From positions 6,222,501 through 6,286,500 of the forward strand of contig NZ_CP020700.1 of NCBI RefSeq assembly GCF_003932715.1: 64,000 nt of DNA, written 5' to 3'. This DNA comes from Streptomyces tsukubensis (GTDB lineage Bacteria; Actinomycetota; Actinomycetes; Streptomycetales; Streptomycetaceae). Position numbers and translations under genes: made by a program. Below, one piece after another: positions 34,762-43,918 of the stretch (the first letter of the stretch is position 1; each line of letters opens with the position of its first letter). The notes below the pieces were generated by a model, which saw only the letters and a program-made list of their open reading frames with translations, ran no database searches and was not told the DNA's origin.

Positions 34762-36105
34762 ATGACCGTCGATGTGGACCGCACTGCCGACCCCGCCTCC
34801 GGGCCCCCTGCCGAACGGCCCGCGGGCCCGGGCGGGCGCCGCGCCTGGCTGGTGGTCTGGGTCCTGGTCCTCGTGCTCGTCATGAACTACGCGGACAAGA
34901 TCGTCACCAATATCGCCGGGCCCGCGATCATGAGGGATCTCGGCATCGGCGAGGCCAGGTTCGGGGTGATCCAGGCGAGCTTCTTCGCCCTGTTCGCCGT
35001 CGGCGGGATCCTCGGCGGCTGGCTGATGACCAGGATCCGGCCGTGGATCCTGCTGCTGATCACCATGGTCGTCTGGTCCCTCAGCCTGCTGCCGATGGGC
35101 TGGCAGGTCGGCTTCGGCACCATGGTGGCGATGCGCGTCCTCCTGGGCTTCGCGGAGGGGCCGACGACGGCCCTCGCGATGTACATCGCGCACACCTGGT
35201 TCCCGCCCGAGAAGCGGGCGCTCCCCAGCTCCGTGATCATCGCGGGCGCCACCCTGGGCGCGGTCATCGGCGCCCCCACCCTGACGTGGATCGTCGCGGA
35301 CTACTCGTGGCGGGCCGCCTTCGTCGTCCTGGCCGTCGCCGGAGCGGTGGTGGCCGGCATCTGGCTGGCCGTCGGGCGCGAGGGGGACCAGGGCGGCACC
35401 GCCGCCCGCGCCGCCGGGAGCGTTCTGCCGCTGCGGGTCCCCCTGCGCGTTGCGCTCACCACCGGGTCGGTGATCGGCATCTCCCTGATGTTCTTCGCCG
35501 CCTACGCCTCGACCGCCCTCAAGATGACCTGGCTCAAGCCCTATCTGGAACAGGGGTTGGGCTACGGCGAGCGGGCCGCGGGCAATCTGACCGCCCTGCC
35601 CTATCTCGGCGGCACCATCGCCGTGATCGCCATCGGCTTCGTTTCCGCCGCCCTGACCCGGCGCGGGGTGAGCAACCGGGCCTCCCGGGGCGTTCTCGGC
35701 GCCTCGCTGCTCATCGGGTCCGGTGTCCTCCACCTCGTCTGGGCGCCGCTGAGCGCGGGACCGCTGCACATGGTGCTGCTGGTGATCAGTGCCTCGCTGG
35801 GTTCGGCGGGGTACGGCGCGGCGTTCGCCGCGATCAGCGATGTCGCCCCGGTCGAACAGCGCGGTGTCGTGCTCTCCGCCGTCACGGCCTTCTACGGGCT
35901 GGGCGGGATGCTGGCACCGCTGGCCCTCGGCGGCATCGTGGAGGGCGCGGCCAGCAAGGCCGCCGGGTACACCACCGGATTCACCCTGGTGGGCGCCCTG
36001 CTGGTGGTCGGCGGAATCGTCGGGATGCTGCTCATCAACCCCGAACGGGACGCGGCCCGGCTGGCCGCCTTCGCCGCCGCGGAGGAGGAGCGGGCCGGAA
36101 AGTAG
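34762..36105 (+). CDS. MFS transporter (anion:cation symporter-like)
   Basis: 447 residues from the ATG at 34762 (GAGGGAGA upstream). Twelve membrane helices are predicted. It opens with AWLVVWVLVLVLVMNYADKIVTNIAGPAIMRDLGI and has the ACS-type loop GGWLMTRIRPW after helix 2 and an AMRVLLGFAEGPTTA segment in helix 4. Relatives carry organic anions such as aromatic or tricarboxylic acids. Position in front of the lipid-catabolism genes and the shared GTGAA-N7-TAAC element suggest it imports the acid degraded by that cluster; the substrate is not known. Confidence 0.9.
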   Translation: MTVDVDRTADPASGPPAERPAGPGGRRAWLVVWVLVLVLVMNYADKIVTNIAGPAIMRDLGIGEARFGVIQASFFALFAVGGILGGWLMTRIRPWILLLITMVVWSLSLLPMGWQVGFGTMVAMRVLLGFAEGPTTALAMYIAHTWFPPEKRALPSSVIIAGATLGAVIGAPTLTWIVADYSWRAAFVVLAVAGAVVAGIWLAVGREGDQGGTAARAAGSVLPLRVPLRVALTTGSVIGISLMFFAAYASTALKMTWLKPYLEQGLGYGERAAGNLTALPYLGGTIAVIAIGFVSAALTRRGVSNRASRGVLGASLLIGSGVLHLVWAPLSAGPLHMVLLVISASLGSAGYGAAFAAISDVAPVEQRGVVLSAVTAFYGLGGMLAPLALGGIVEGAASKAAGYTTGFTLVGALLVVGGIVGMLLINPERDAARLAAFAAAEEERAGK

Positions 36106-36113
36106 CCGGGACC

Positions 36114-36142
36114 CGGGCGGGCGCGCTGGCGGCGCCCGCCCG
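36114..36142 (+). terminator. Terminator after the MFS gene
   Basis: 11-bp arms CGGGCGGGCGC/GCGCCCGCCCG, 7-nt loop. Confidence 0.7.
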
Positions 36143-36160
36143 AACGTGTTCCTTGTCAAA

Positions 36161-36176
36161 GTTAGCGCAGCTTCAC
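36161..36176 (-). promoter_or_regulatory. Lipid-cluster operator L2
   Basis: GTTAGCGCAGCTTCAC on the plus strand, that is GTGAA-N7-TAAC on the minus strand, 85 nt before the first thiolase start. A TTGTCA lies just upstream. Confidence 0.65.
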
Positions 36177-36260
36177 TTGTGCTTGCTTGTTCCCTACTCT
36201 GTCAGGAGATTGAGAATCAACGGCAGGTAAGTACATCCTCTCGCAGGAGTGGGAGCACCC

Positions 36261-37427
36261 ATGCGTGACGCAGTCATCGTCGACGCCGTCCGGACTCCGG
36301 TCGGCAAACGGGCCGGGGCCCTGTCCGGTATCCATCCCGTGGATCTGTCGGCCCATGTCCTGACCGCCCTGGCCGGGCGGACCGCCCTCGACCCGGCGGA
36401 CCTGGACGACGTGGTCTGGGGCTGTGTCAGCCAGATCGGTGAACAGGCCTCCAATATCGGCCGGTACGCGGTGCTGGCGGCCGGCTGGCCCGAGGAGGTG
36501 CCCGGGGTGACCGTCGACCGCGCCTGCGGCTCCTCGCAGCAGGCCGTGCACTTCGCGGCCGGTCTGGTGGCTGCAGGCCAGTACGACCTGGTGATCGCCG
36601 GGGGCGTCGAGTCGATGAGCCGGGTCCCGATCGGCGCCGCGCGCAACGCCGTCGAGTACGGCCGGCCCTTCGGCCCCGCGGTGCGCGCACGGTACGGCGT
36701 CGACGAGTTCAACCAGGGGCTGGGCGCCGAGCTGATCGCGGAGCGGTACGGATTCAGCCGGACCCGGCTCGACGAACTCGCCCTGGAATCGCATGCCAAA
36801 GCGGCCCGGGCCACTGCGGAAGGCCGTTTCGAGGCCCAGTTGGCGCCGGTGGTCACCACCGCCGACGACGGCTCACTGCGTACGTTCGCCGCCGACGAGG
36901 GCATCCGTACCGGCTCCACCCCGGAGAAGCTCGCCGCCCTCGCCACCCCGTTCAAGGAGGACGGCGTGATCAGCGCCGCCAACTCCTCGCAGATCTCGGA
37001 CGGCGCCGCGGCCCTGCTGATCACCACGGGTGAGATCGCCGCGCGCCGCGGCTGGCGGCCGATCGCCCGGGTGCACACCGCGGTGCTCGCCGGTGCCGAC
37101 CCGGTCACGATGGCCCTCGGCCCCGCCCCGGCGACCGCCAAGGCCTTGAAGCGCGCCGGTCTGTCGATCGGTGATATCGGGGCCTTCGAGATCAACGAGG
37201 CCTTCGCCCCCGTCACGGCCGCCTGGCTGGAGGAGACCGGAGCGGATCCCGCGCGGCTCAACCCGAACGGCGGGGCGATGGCGATCGGCCATCCCCTCGG
37301 GGCCTCGGGCGCCCGGCTGATGACCACGCTGGTCCACCATATGCGGGACAACGGCATCCGGTACGGGCTCCAGTCCATGTGCGAGGCGGGCGGTATGGCC
37401 AACGCCACCATCGTCGAACTGCTCTGA
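36261..37427 (+). CDS. Acetyl-CoA acetyltransferase (thiolase), copy 1
   Basis: 388 residues from the ATG at 36261 (GGAG upstream). Thiolase motifs: nucleophile Cys in VDRACGSSQQAVH, GGVESMSRVP, EINEAFA, GHPLGASGARLM (catalytic His) and second Cys in CEAGGMANA. It performs thiolytic cleavage of 3-oxoacyl-CoA in beta-oxidation, or the reverse condensation. Strongly similar along its length to the thiolase at 38508-39674, so the two are paralogues within the same cluster. Preceded by operator L2 and followed by a convergent SDR. Confidence 0.93.
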   Translation: MRDAVIVDAVRTPVGKRAGALSGIHPVDLSAHVLTALAGRTALDPADLDDVVWGCVSQIGEQASNIGRYAVLAAGWPEEVPGVTVDRACGSSQQAVHFAAGLVAAGQYDLVIAGGVESMSRVPIGAARNAVEYGRPFGPAVRARYGVDEFNQGLGAELIAERYGFSRTRLDELALESHAKAARATAEGRFEAQLAPVVTTADDGSLRTFAADEGIRTGSTPEKLAALATPFKEDGVISAANSSQISDGAAALLITTGEIAARRGWRPIARVHTAVLAGADPVTMALGPAPATAKALKRAGLSIGDIGAFEINEAFAPVTAAWLEETGADPARLNPNGGAMAIGHPLGASGARLMTTLVHHMRDNGIRYGLQSMCEAGGMANATIVELL

Positions 37428-37437
37428 CGACACATCC

Positions 37438-37489
37438 GCTGAGGCGTACGGGGGTGCCACCAGCCGGTGGCACCCCCGTACGCCTCAGC
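37438..37489. terminator. Very strong bidirectional terminator
   Basis: 24-bp perfect arms (37438-37461, 37466-37489), loop AGCC, between convergent thiolase 1 and SDR 1. Confidence 0.9.
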
Positions 37490-37508
37490 TCCCCGGCGAC
37501 CTGTGGGG

Positions 37509-38312
37509 TTACACCCGGGCGCCGTCGACGACGAGGCACTGGCCGGAGACGTAGTCGGTCTCCGGAAGGCAGAGCACATAGACGGCCCCCGCGGCCTCCT
37601 CGGGGGTCCCCGGCCGCCCCAGGGGGATGATTTTCGAGGCCATGGCGGCCTTCTCCGGGTTGAGGCCGACCTTGATGTCCCGGCCGTCGATCGACAGGGT
37701 CGCGTTGTCGGCGGCGGTGGCCTCGGTCATCCGGGTCAGCACATAGCCGAAGGCCACGGCGTTCACATTGACCCGGTAGCGGCCCCACTCCTTGGCCAGG
37801 GTCTTGGTCAGACCGATCATGCCCGCCTTGGCTGCGGCGTAGTTGACCTGCCCGAGATTGCCGTAGTAGCCGCTGGTCGAGGAGATGTTCACAACCTTGC
37901 GGTGGTACGGGACCGGGTTGGCGCGGAAGTACGGCAGGGCCGCGCGCAGGATCTTGAACGAGGCCGTCAGATGCACGTCCAGGACGGTGTGCCACTGCTC
38001 GTCGGTCATCTTCTGGATGACGGTGTCCCAGGTGTAGCCCGCGTTGTTGACGATGATGTCGAGCCCGCCGAAGTGCTCGACGGCGGCCTCGGTGAACCGC
38101 TCGGCGAAGCCCTCGTCGGTGACCGAGCCCACGCAGGCCACGGCCCGGCCGCCTGCGGCCCCGATCGCCGCGACGGTCTCCGCGGCGGGTTCGGCGTCCA
38201 GATCGTTGACCACGACCGAGGCCCCCTCGGCGGCCAGTTTGAGGGCGATCGCCCGTCCGATGCCCCGCCCCGAGCCCGAGACGATCGCGACCCTGCCGTC
38301 CATGGTTCCCAT
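37509..38312 (-). CDS. SDR-family 3-hydroxyacyl-CoA dehydrogenase-like, copy 1
   Basis: 267 residues. Classical SDR: cofactor loop SGSGRGIG, NDLD after beta-2, NNAG, catalytic Ser in NISSTSGYYG and NYAAAKAG for Tyr-x3-Lys. Likely an NAD(P)-dependent oxidoreductase acting on 3-hydroxyacyl-CoA in the cluster's beta-oxidation. Closely related to the SDR at 43089-43892. It has its own promoter, whose 46-nt element is shared with the thiolase-led operon at 45992. Confidence 0.9.
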   Translation of the reverse strand: MGTMDGRVAIVSGSGRGIGRAIALKLAAEGASVVVNDLDAEPAAETVAAIGAAGGRAVACVGSVTDEGFAERFTEAAVEHFGGLDIIVNNAGYTWDTVIQKMTDEQWHTVLDVHLTASFKILRAALPYFRANPVPYHRKVVNISSTSGYYGNLGQVNYAAAKAGMIGLTKTLAKEWGRYRVNVNAVAFGYVLTRMTEATAADNATLSIDGRDIKVGLNPEKAAMASKIIPLGRPGTPEEAAGAVYVLCLPETDYVSGQCLVVDGARV

Positions 38313-38354
38313 GGCGAGCCCCGCCCTTCCACTCCGTGAGATGCCTGCACTTCA

Positions 38355-38400
38355 GTTATGGAAGATTCACTTTTTCTGTGAACGTCCCTGGTGTCAAGGG
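38355..38400 (-). promoter_or_regulatory. Promoter and operator L3, shared 46-nt element
   Basis: Read on the minus strand: CCCTTGACACC (a perfect -35 TTGACA), a 17-nt spacer, AAAAGTGAATC and four bases before ATAAC. GTGAA-N7-TAAC occupies 38355-38370. The element aligns without gaps with 46012-46057. It ends 43 nt before the SDR start. Confidence 0.7.
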
Positions 38401-38423
38401 ATCCAAGGGGCTAGCTTGAGTTC

Positions 38424-38439
38424 GTAAAGATTCGCTAAC
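38424..38439 (+). promoter_or_regulatory. Lipid-cluster operator L4 (one mismatch)
   Basis: GTAAAGATTCGCTAAC, same spacing as the other four sites but GTAAA in place of GTGAA. It lies 69 nt before thiolase 2. Confidence 0.55.
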
Positions 38440-38507
38440 AGCCTTATCGGCCCATCGGCCCATCGGCCCATCGGCCCAGCGGCCGTCGAACGGCAGGGAG
38501 AGACCCC

Positions 38508-39674
38508 ATGCGTGACGCAGTCATCGTCGACGCGGTGCGAACCGCGGTCGGCAAACGGAACGGTTCGCTCGCGCAGCAGCACTCGGCGTCCCTCTCGGCG
38601 CACGTCCTGACCGCGCTCGCCCAGCGGACCGGACTCGACCCGGCCCTCGTCGACGATGTGATCTGGGGCTGTGCGGGCGCGGTGGGCATGCAGACCGGCT
38701 GCGTCGCCCGGGCCGCGGTCCTCGCCGCGGGCTGGCCCGAATCGGTGCCGGGCGTGACCGTCGACCGCCAGTGCGGCTCCTCGCAGCAGTCCGTGCACCA
38801 GGCCGCGGCCGGTGTCGTCTCGGGGCAGTACGACATCGCCGTGGCGGGCGGCGTGGAGGTCATGAGCCGGATCCCCCTCGGCACCACCCGCCTCGACGGC
38901 AGCTTCGGCGAACCCTTCGGCCCCGACGTCTGGAAGCGTTACGGCGACGTCCGCTTCCACCAGGGACGGGGCGCGCAGCTGATCGCCGACGAGTACGGCA
39001 TCACCCGCACCGAGATGGACCGGCACGGACTGGACTCCCACGCCCGCGCCGCCCGCGCCGTCGACGAGGGCCGCTTCACCGGCCAGATCGCCCCGATCAC
39101 CGTCACCGGCCCCGACGGCACGGAACGCGTCTTCGACACCGACGAGGGCATACGCCGCAACTCCACGCTCGAAGCCCTCGCCGCCCTCAAACCCGCCTTC
39201 GGGGACACCGGTTCGATCACCGCGGGCAATGCCTCGCAGGTCTCCGACGGCACCGCCGCCCTGCTGATCACCACCAGCGAGATCGCCCGCGCCCACGGCT
39301 GGCGGCCGATGGCCCGGATCCATACGGCGGTCCTCGCCGGCACCGACCCCGTCACCATGCTGAAGGGCCCCATCCCCGCCACCGCCAAGGCCCTGAAGAA
39401 GTCCGGTCTGTCGATCGGAGACATCGGGGCCTTCGAGATCAACGAGGCCTTCGCCTCGGTCACTCTGGCCTGGCTGCGGGAGACCGGCGCGGACTACGCC
39501 CGGATGAACCCCCTCGGCGGGGCGATGGCGATCGGCCACCCCATCGGCGGCTCCGGCGCCCGGCTGATGACCACCCTGGTCCACCATATGCGCGACAACG
39601 GCATCCGCTACGGCCTCCAGTCCATGTGCGAGGGCGGCGGTATGGCCAATGCCACGGTCCTCGAACTCCTCTGA
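38508..39674 (+). CDS. Acetyl-CoA acetyltransferase (thiolase), copy 2
   Basis: 388 residues starting MRDAVIVDAVRTAVGK after GGGAGAGA. All thiolase residues are present: Cys in VDRQCGSSQQSVH, EINEAFA, GHPIGGSGARLM, CEGGGMANA. Paralogue of the 36261 gene, with nearly identical N- and C-terminal thirds and a divergent cap region. Co-transcribed with the acyl-CoA thioesterase 22 nt downstream. Short CGGCCCAT repeats lie just before the gene (38448-38481). Confidence 0.93.
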   Translation: MRDAVIVDAVRTAVGKRNGSLAQQHSASLSAHVLTALAQRTGLDPALVDDVIWGCAGAVGMQTGCVARAAVLAAGWPESVPGVTVDRQCGSSQQSVHQAAAGVVSGQYDIAVAGGVEVMSRIPLGTTRLDGSFGEPFGPDVWKRYGDVRFHQGRGAQLIADEYGITRTEMDRHGLDSHARAARAVDEGRFTGQIAPITVTGPDGTERVFDTDEGIRRNSTLEALAALKPAFGDTGSITAGNASQVSDGTAALLITTSEIARAHGWRPMARIHTAVLAGTDPVTMLKGPIPATAKALKKSGLSIGDIGAFEINEAFASVTLAWLRETGADYARMNPLGGAMAIGHPIGGSGARLMTTLVHHMRDNGIRYGLQSMCEGGGMANATVLELL

Positions 39675-39696
39675 CCCCGGAAGAGGAGTGCACCCC

Positions 39697-40614
39697 ATGA
39701 CGACCACACCGCACCACAGCCCCCCGCCCCCCGGCCCGGGAACCGCCCCCGGCGGGCCCGGTACGGACCTGCTCGGCTTCCTCACCCTGGAGCGCACGGA
39801 GCGCGACCTCTTCCACGGCTGGTGCCATGCCGCCCTGCCCCGGCGGGCCTTCGGCGGACAGGTCGCGGCCCAGGCGCTGACCGCGGCGGGCGGCACCGTG
39901 GACGACGACCGGCGCGTGCACTCCCTGCACGGCTACTTCCTGCGCGGCGGAAACCCGGCCCGGCCCATCGCCTACCGGGTCGAACGGCTGAAGGACGGCC
40001 GCGGATACGCGTCCCGGCGCGTCACGGCCCTCCAGGGCGACGAGGTGATCTTCACCCTCTCCGCCTCCTTCACCCGCCCCGAGGACATCCCCGGACGGCA
40101 TCTCGCCATGCCGCCGACCACCCCGCCCGAGGAGCTGCCCAACGCTTTCAGCGCCTGGGCCGCCCGGGACCCCGAAGGCTTCGAGCGGTTCGAGATCGGC
40201 CGGGTCCTCGACGTCCGCCGGGCCCCCGTCGACCGGCCGGAGCGCGACGGGGGCACCGAACAGCGGCTGTGGATCCGCTCCGCCGCCCCGCTCCCGGACG
40301 CGCCCCTGGTCCATATGTGCGCCCTCACCTACGCCTCGGACCTGATGCTCGCCCCGGTCGCGGCCCTCGACGTCGAAGCACCCGGGGTGCTGCGCTCGGG
40401 CCCGGACTCCTCGCACCACTTCATGGCCTCCCTCGACCACGCCGTCTGGTTCCACCGCCCGTTCCGCGCCGACGACTGGCTGCTGGTGGTCCAGCGCGGC
40501 CCGACCGCGGGCGACGGCCGGGGCCTGGTGCACGCCGGGTTCTGGTCCCGGGACGGCAGGCTGGTCGCCTCGGTGGTCCAGGAGACGGTGCTGCGCCCCC
40601 GCCGCAGCCCATGA
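39697..40614 (+). CDS. Acyl-CoA thioesterase II (TesB-like)
   Basis: 305 residues from the ATG at 39697 (AGAGGAG). Double-hotdog TesB fold: RRAFGGQVAAQALTAAG and SLHGYFLRGGNPARPIAYRVE in the first half; HMCALTYASDLMLAPV and the C-terminal SLDHAVWFHRPFRADDWLLV in the second. It hydrolyses acyl-CoA to free acid and CoA, a release valve for CoA during beta-oxidation. A short Pro-rich N-terminal extension is not conserved in the family. Confidence 0.93.
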   Translation: MTTTPHHSPPPPGPGTAPGGPGTDLLGFLTLERTERDLFHGWCHAALPRRAFGGQVAAQALTAAGGTVDDDRRVHSLHGYFLRGGNPARPIAYRVERLKDGRGYASRRVTALQGDEVIFTLSASFTRPEDIPGRHLAMPPTTPPEELPNAFSAWAARDPEGFERFEIGRVLDVRRAPVDRPERDGGTEQRLWIRSAAPLPDAPLVHMCALTYASDLMLAPVAALDVEAPGVLRSGPDSSHHFMASLDHAVWFHRPFRADDWLLVVQRGPTAGDGRGLVHAGFWSRDGRLVASVVQETVLRPRRSP

Positions 40615-40632
40615 CCCCATGGGTGGTACGAC

Positions 40633-40673
40633 GGCCGGGGGCCGGGACACCCACCGTGTCCCGGCCCCCGGCC
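40633..40673. terminator. Bidirectional terminator
   Basis: 18-bp perfect arms (40633-40650, 40656-40673), 5-nt loop, between convergent TesB and CaiB genes. Confidence 0.88.
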
Positions 40674-40690
40674 TCGTACTTCCGCAGGCG

Positions 40691-41890
40691 TCAGCCGATG
40701 ACGCCCTCACTGCGCAGCGCGGCCAGCTCGTCGGCGCCGATTCCGGCCTGCCGCAGTACCTCGTCGGTGTCGCTCCCGGTCACCGCGGCGGGCCGCGGTT
40801 CGGGGGAGGGGGTGCCGAGGAAACGCGGTGCGGTCCCCGGCTCCGGGTAGCCGTCGGGGGTGATCCGGTACGTGCCGCGGCCCGCGTTGTGCGGATGGCG
40901 GGCGGCCTCCGTCCAGTCGAGCACGGGCGTCACGCAGGTCTCCGTACCGTCGAAGCGGGCCGTCCAGTCGTCGCGGGTGCGGCCCGCGAACACTTCGGCC
41001 AGCTTCGCCGCCATCGCCGGCCACGCCCCGCGGTCGTGCTGCCGCGCGAACAGGGGATCGCCGGTGAGCCCGAGCACCCGCAGGGTCTCCGCGTAGAACT
41101 GCGGTTCCACACAGCCGACCGCCATGTGCAGTCCGTCCGCGCAGCGGTAGGTGCGGTAGAAGGGGGCGGCGCCGTCGAAGAGGTTGGAGCCGCGGCCCTC
41201 GGTCCACTGGCCGGTGCGCAGCAGCCCCTGGAGCAGCGCGAGCTGGATCGCGGTGCCGTCGGTCATCGCCGCGTCCACCACTTGGCCCCGGCCGGTGGTC
41301 CGGGCCGAGTACAGGGCGGCGCTGATGCCGAGGGCCAGCAGCAGACCGCCGCCGCCCATATCGCCGAAGAGGTTGAGCGGGACGACGGGATCGCCGTCGG
41401 CGGGTCCGATCTGGGCCAGGGCCCCCGCGACGGCGATGTAGTTGATGTCGTGGCCGGGGGCCTGGGCCAGCGGTCCGTCCTGTCCCCAGCCGGTCATCCG
41501 CCCGTACACGAGCCGGGGGTTGCGCTCCAGACAGGGGCCGGGTCCGAGACCGAGGCGTTCGGTGACGCCCGGGCGGAAGCCTTCGATCAGGGCGTCGGCG
41601 CCGTCGATCAGCTTTCCGACGAGGCCGACGCCCCGGGGGTCCTTGAGGTCGGCGGTGACGGAGCGGCGGCCGCGGTGCAGGATCGGATGGCGCGACGGGC
41701 TGCCGTGCTCGGCCGGCCGGTCGACGCGGACGACGTCGGCGCCGAGGTCCGCGAGGATCATCCCGGCGAACGGCCCGGGGCCGATCCCGCCGAGTTCGAC
41801 GATCCGGACGCCCGCGAGCGGACCGCCGCCCCCGCCGGACGGCCCGGTGGCGGACCGTCCGGCGGGGGCGGCATCGGCGGTGGGCGTCAC
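40691..41890 (-). CDS. CaiB/BaiF CoA-transferase family, racemase-like
   Basis: 399 residues. Family III CoA-transferase fold: LAGVRIVELGGIGPGPFAGMILADLGADVVRVDRP, ADLKDPRG, IEGFRPGVTERLGLGP, GMT-like RMTGWGQDGP, and GHDINYIAVAGAL. GHDINY and the following LFGDMGGGG are characteristic of alpha-methylacyl-CoA racemases, so epimerisation of 2-methylacyl-CoA before dehydrogenation is the best guess. The Gly/Pro-rich first 25 residues are non-conserved. ATG overlaps the stop of the acyl-CoA dehydrogenase gene (ATGA). Last gene of a six-gene operon. Confidence 0.9.
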   Translation of the reverse strand: MTPTADAAPAGRSATGPSGGGGGPLAGVRIVELGGIGPGPFAGMILADLGADVVRVDRPAEHGSPSRHPILHRGRRSVTADLKDPRGVGLVGKLIDGADALIEGFRPGVTERLGLGPGPCLERNPRLVYGRMTGWGQDGPLAQAPGHDINYIAVAGALAQIGPADGDPVVPLNLFGDMGGGGLLLALGISAALYSARTTGRGQVVDAAMTDGTAIQLALLQGLLRTGQWTEGRGSNLFDGAAPFYRTYRCADGLHMAVGCVEPQFYAETLRVLGLTGDPLFARQHDRGAWPAMAAKLAEVFAGRTRDDWTARFDGTETCVTPVLDWTEAARHPHNAGRGTYRITPDGYPEPGTAPRFLGTPSPEPRPAAVTGSDTDEVLRQAGIGADELAALRSEGVIG

Positions 41891-43044
41891 AGACCGAGGT
41901 CCTTGGCGATGATGGTCTTCATGACCTCACTCGTGCCGCCGTAGATCCGGTTGACCCGGGTGTCGGCGTAGAGCCGGGCGATCGGGTACTCCAGCATGTA
42001 GCCGTAACCGCCGTGGAGCTGGAGGCATTTGTCGATGACCCGGCCCGCGGTCTCGGTGGCGAAGAGTTTGATCTTCGCGGCGTCGGCGGGGGTCAGTTCG
42101 CCCGCGTCGTCGAACGCGATGCCCTGGTCGACCATGGCCTGGAGGGCCGCGACCTCGGTCGCGCACTCGGCCAGGACGAACTTGGTGTTCTGGAAGGCGG
42201 CGACGGGCTTGCCGAAGACCTGGCGCTCGGTGACGTACTCCTTGGCGAACCGGATCGCGGCGGTCGCGGCGGACACCGCGCCCACACTGATGGAGAGCCG
42301 CTCGCGGGGCAGGTTCTGCCCGAGGTACGAGAAGCCCTCGTCCTGCTTGCCGAGGAGGTTCTCCACCGGCACCTTCACCTCGTTGAAGGCCAGTTCGGAG
42401 GTGTCGGAGGAGCGGAGGCCGATCTTCTCCAGCTTGCGGCCGTATGCGAAGCCCTCGCTGTCGGTCGGGACGACGAACAGGCTCAGTCCGTGCCTGCGGT
42501 TCTCCGGCGTCGCCGGGGAGGTACGGGCGGCGACGATGCACAGCTCCGAGTTGCGGGCCCCGGTGATGAAGGTCTTGGAGCCGTTGAGGACGTAGTGGGT
42601 GCCGTCGTCGGAGAGCTTCGCGGAGGCCCGGATGCCCGCCAGGTCGGAGCCCGTACCGGGTTCGGTCATGGCCACGCAGAGCATCAGCTCACCGGCGGCG
42701 ACACCGGGCAGCCACCGCTGCTTCTGCTCCTCGTTCGCGAGGTTGAGCAGATAGGGCAGGACGATGCCGGTGGAGACCGAGTAGTGCCCGAAGGAGACCG
42801 CGGCCCTGGCGGACTCCTCGGTGATGATCGCCTGGTACTTGTAGCTGGTCTCGCCCGCGCCCCCGTACTCCTCGGGGATGTCGAAGCCCATCACGCCGAG
42901 CGCGCCGAGCTTGCGGAAGAGATCACGGTCGACGAGGTTGTCCTGCTCCCACTGCGCGAAGTGGGGCTCCACCTCTTTGACGATGAAGTCCCGGATCATC
43001 GCCCGGAACGCCTCGTGCTCCTCGGTGTAGATGCTGCGCTTCAT
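41887..43044 (-). CDS. Acyl-CoA dehydrogenase, LCAD/IVD-like
   Basis: 385 residues from the ATG at 43044; AGGA sits correctly for this ATG and too close to the ATG six bases earlier. FAD-dependent acyl-CoA dehydrogenase: YTEEHEAFRAMIRDF, CVAMTEPGTGSDLAGI, TFITGARNSELCIVAA, RQVFGKPVAAFQ, QLHGGYGYMLEYP and RIYGGTSEVMKTIIA. Gly replaces the Glu of the MCAD-type YEGT motif. The base is probably the Glu in PRERLSISVG, as in long-chain and isovaleryl-CoA dehydrogenases. It introduces the 2,3-double bond. Embedded in the minus-strand operon. Confidence 0.93.
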   Translation of the reverse strand: MKRSIYTEEHEAFRAMIRDFIVKEVEPHFAQWEQDNLVDRDLFRKLGALGVMGFDIPEEYGGAGETSYKYQAIITEESARAAVSFGHYSVSTGIVLPYLLNLANEEQKQRWLPGVAAGELMLCVAMTEPGTGSDLAGIRASAKLSDDGTHYVLNGSKTFITGARNSELCIVAARTSPATPENRRHGLSLFVVPTDSEGFAYGRKLEKIGLRSSDTSELAFNEVKVPVENLLGKQDEGFSYLGQNLPRERLSISVGAVSAATAAIRFAKEYVTERQVFGKPVAAFQNTKFVLAECATEVAALQAMVDQGIAFDDAGELTPADAAKIKLFATETAGRVIDKCLQLHGGYGYMLEYPIARLYADTRVNRIYGGTSEVMKTIIAKDLGL

Positions 43045-43088
43045 GACCATTCCTGACGGTGTGGGAGGGGTACGGGGTCGGGCGGGGT

Positions 43089-43892
43089 TCAGCGGGAGGC
43101 GCCGTCGACGTTGAGGACCTGTCCGGAGACGTAGTCGGCGTCGGGGGTGCAGAGCAGATAGATCGCGCCCGCGGCCTCGGCGGGGGTGCCGGGGCGGCCG
43201 AGCGGATGGGTGCGCTTGACGGCCTCCATGATCTGCGGCGAGACGCCGACCTTGATCCGGCGGCCTTCGATCTCGACGAAGGTCTCGTCGGCGGCGGTGG
43301 CCTCGGTCATCCGGGTGAGGATGAAGCCGAAGGCGACGCCGTTGACGTTGACCCGGTAGCGGCCCCACTCCTTCGCCATCGTCTTGGTGAGACCGATGAC
43401 ACCGGCCTTGGCGGAGGAGTAGTTGGCCTGCCCCGGATTGCCGAAGACACCGGAGACCGAGGAGACGTTGACGACCTTGCGGTGGTACGTCGTCGGGTTG
43501 GCCTTGATGAAGGGCTGGGCGGCGCGCAGGATCCGGAACGGCGCCTTGAGGTGGACGTCGATGATGGCGTCCCACTGCTCGTCGGTCATCTTCTGGATGA
43601 CGGTGTCCCAGGTGTAGCCCGCGTTGTTGACGATGATGTCGAGTCCGCCGAAGCTGTCGACCGCGGTCTGGACGAACCGTTCGGCGAAGCCTTCTTCAGT
43701 GACCGAGCCGGTGCAGGCCACCGCCTTGCCGCCGGCCGCGGTGATAGCGGCGACGGTCTCGTCGGCGGGCTCCTTGTCCAGATCGTTGACGACGACGCTC
43801 GCGCCTTCCGAGGCCAGCTTGAGCGCCACTTCACGGCCGATGCCGCGGCCGGATCCGGAGACGATCGCGACCTTGCCGTCCAGGGTTCCCAT
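43089..43892 (-). CDS. SDR-family 3-hydroxyacyl-CoA dehydrogenase-like, copy 2
   Basis: 267 residues, same length as the SDR at 37509 and clearly paralogous. SGSGRGIG cofactor loop, NDLDKEPADETVAAI, NNAGYTWDTVIQKM, catalytic Ser in NVSSVSGVFG and NYSSAKAG (Tyr-x3-Lys). Here it sits between MaoC hydratase and acyl-CoA dehydrogenase genes, so oxidation of the 3-hydroxyacyl-CoA made by the hydratases is the natural role. A single divergent residue in the loop after the active-site Ser (VFGNPG against YYGNLG) separates the two copies near the active site. Confidence 0.92.
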   Translation of the reverse strand: MGTLDGKVAIVSGSGRGIGREVALKLASEGASVVVNDLDKEPADETVAAITAAGGKAVACTGSVTEEGFAERFVQTAVDSFGGLDIIVNNAGYTWDTVIQKMTDEQWDAIIDVHLKAPFRILRAAQPFIKANPTTYHRKVVNVSSVSGVFGNPGQANYSSAKAGVIGLTKTMAKEWGRYRVNVNGVAFGFILTRMTEATAADETFVEIEGRRIKVGVSPQIMEAVKRTHPLGRPGTPAEAAGAIYLLCTPDADYVSGQVLNVDGASR

Positions 43893-43918
43893 GATGTGCG
43901 TCCGTCCTTCTCTGAGGT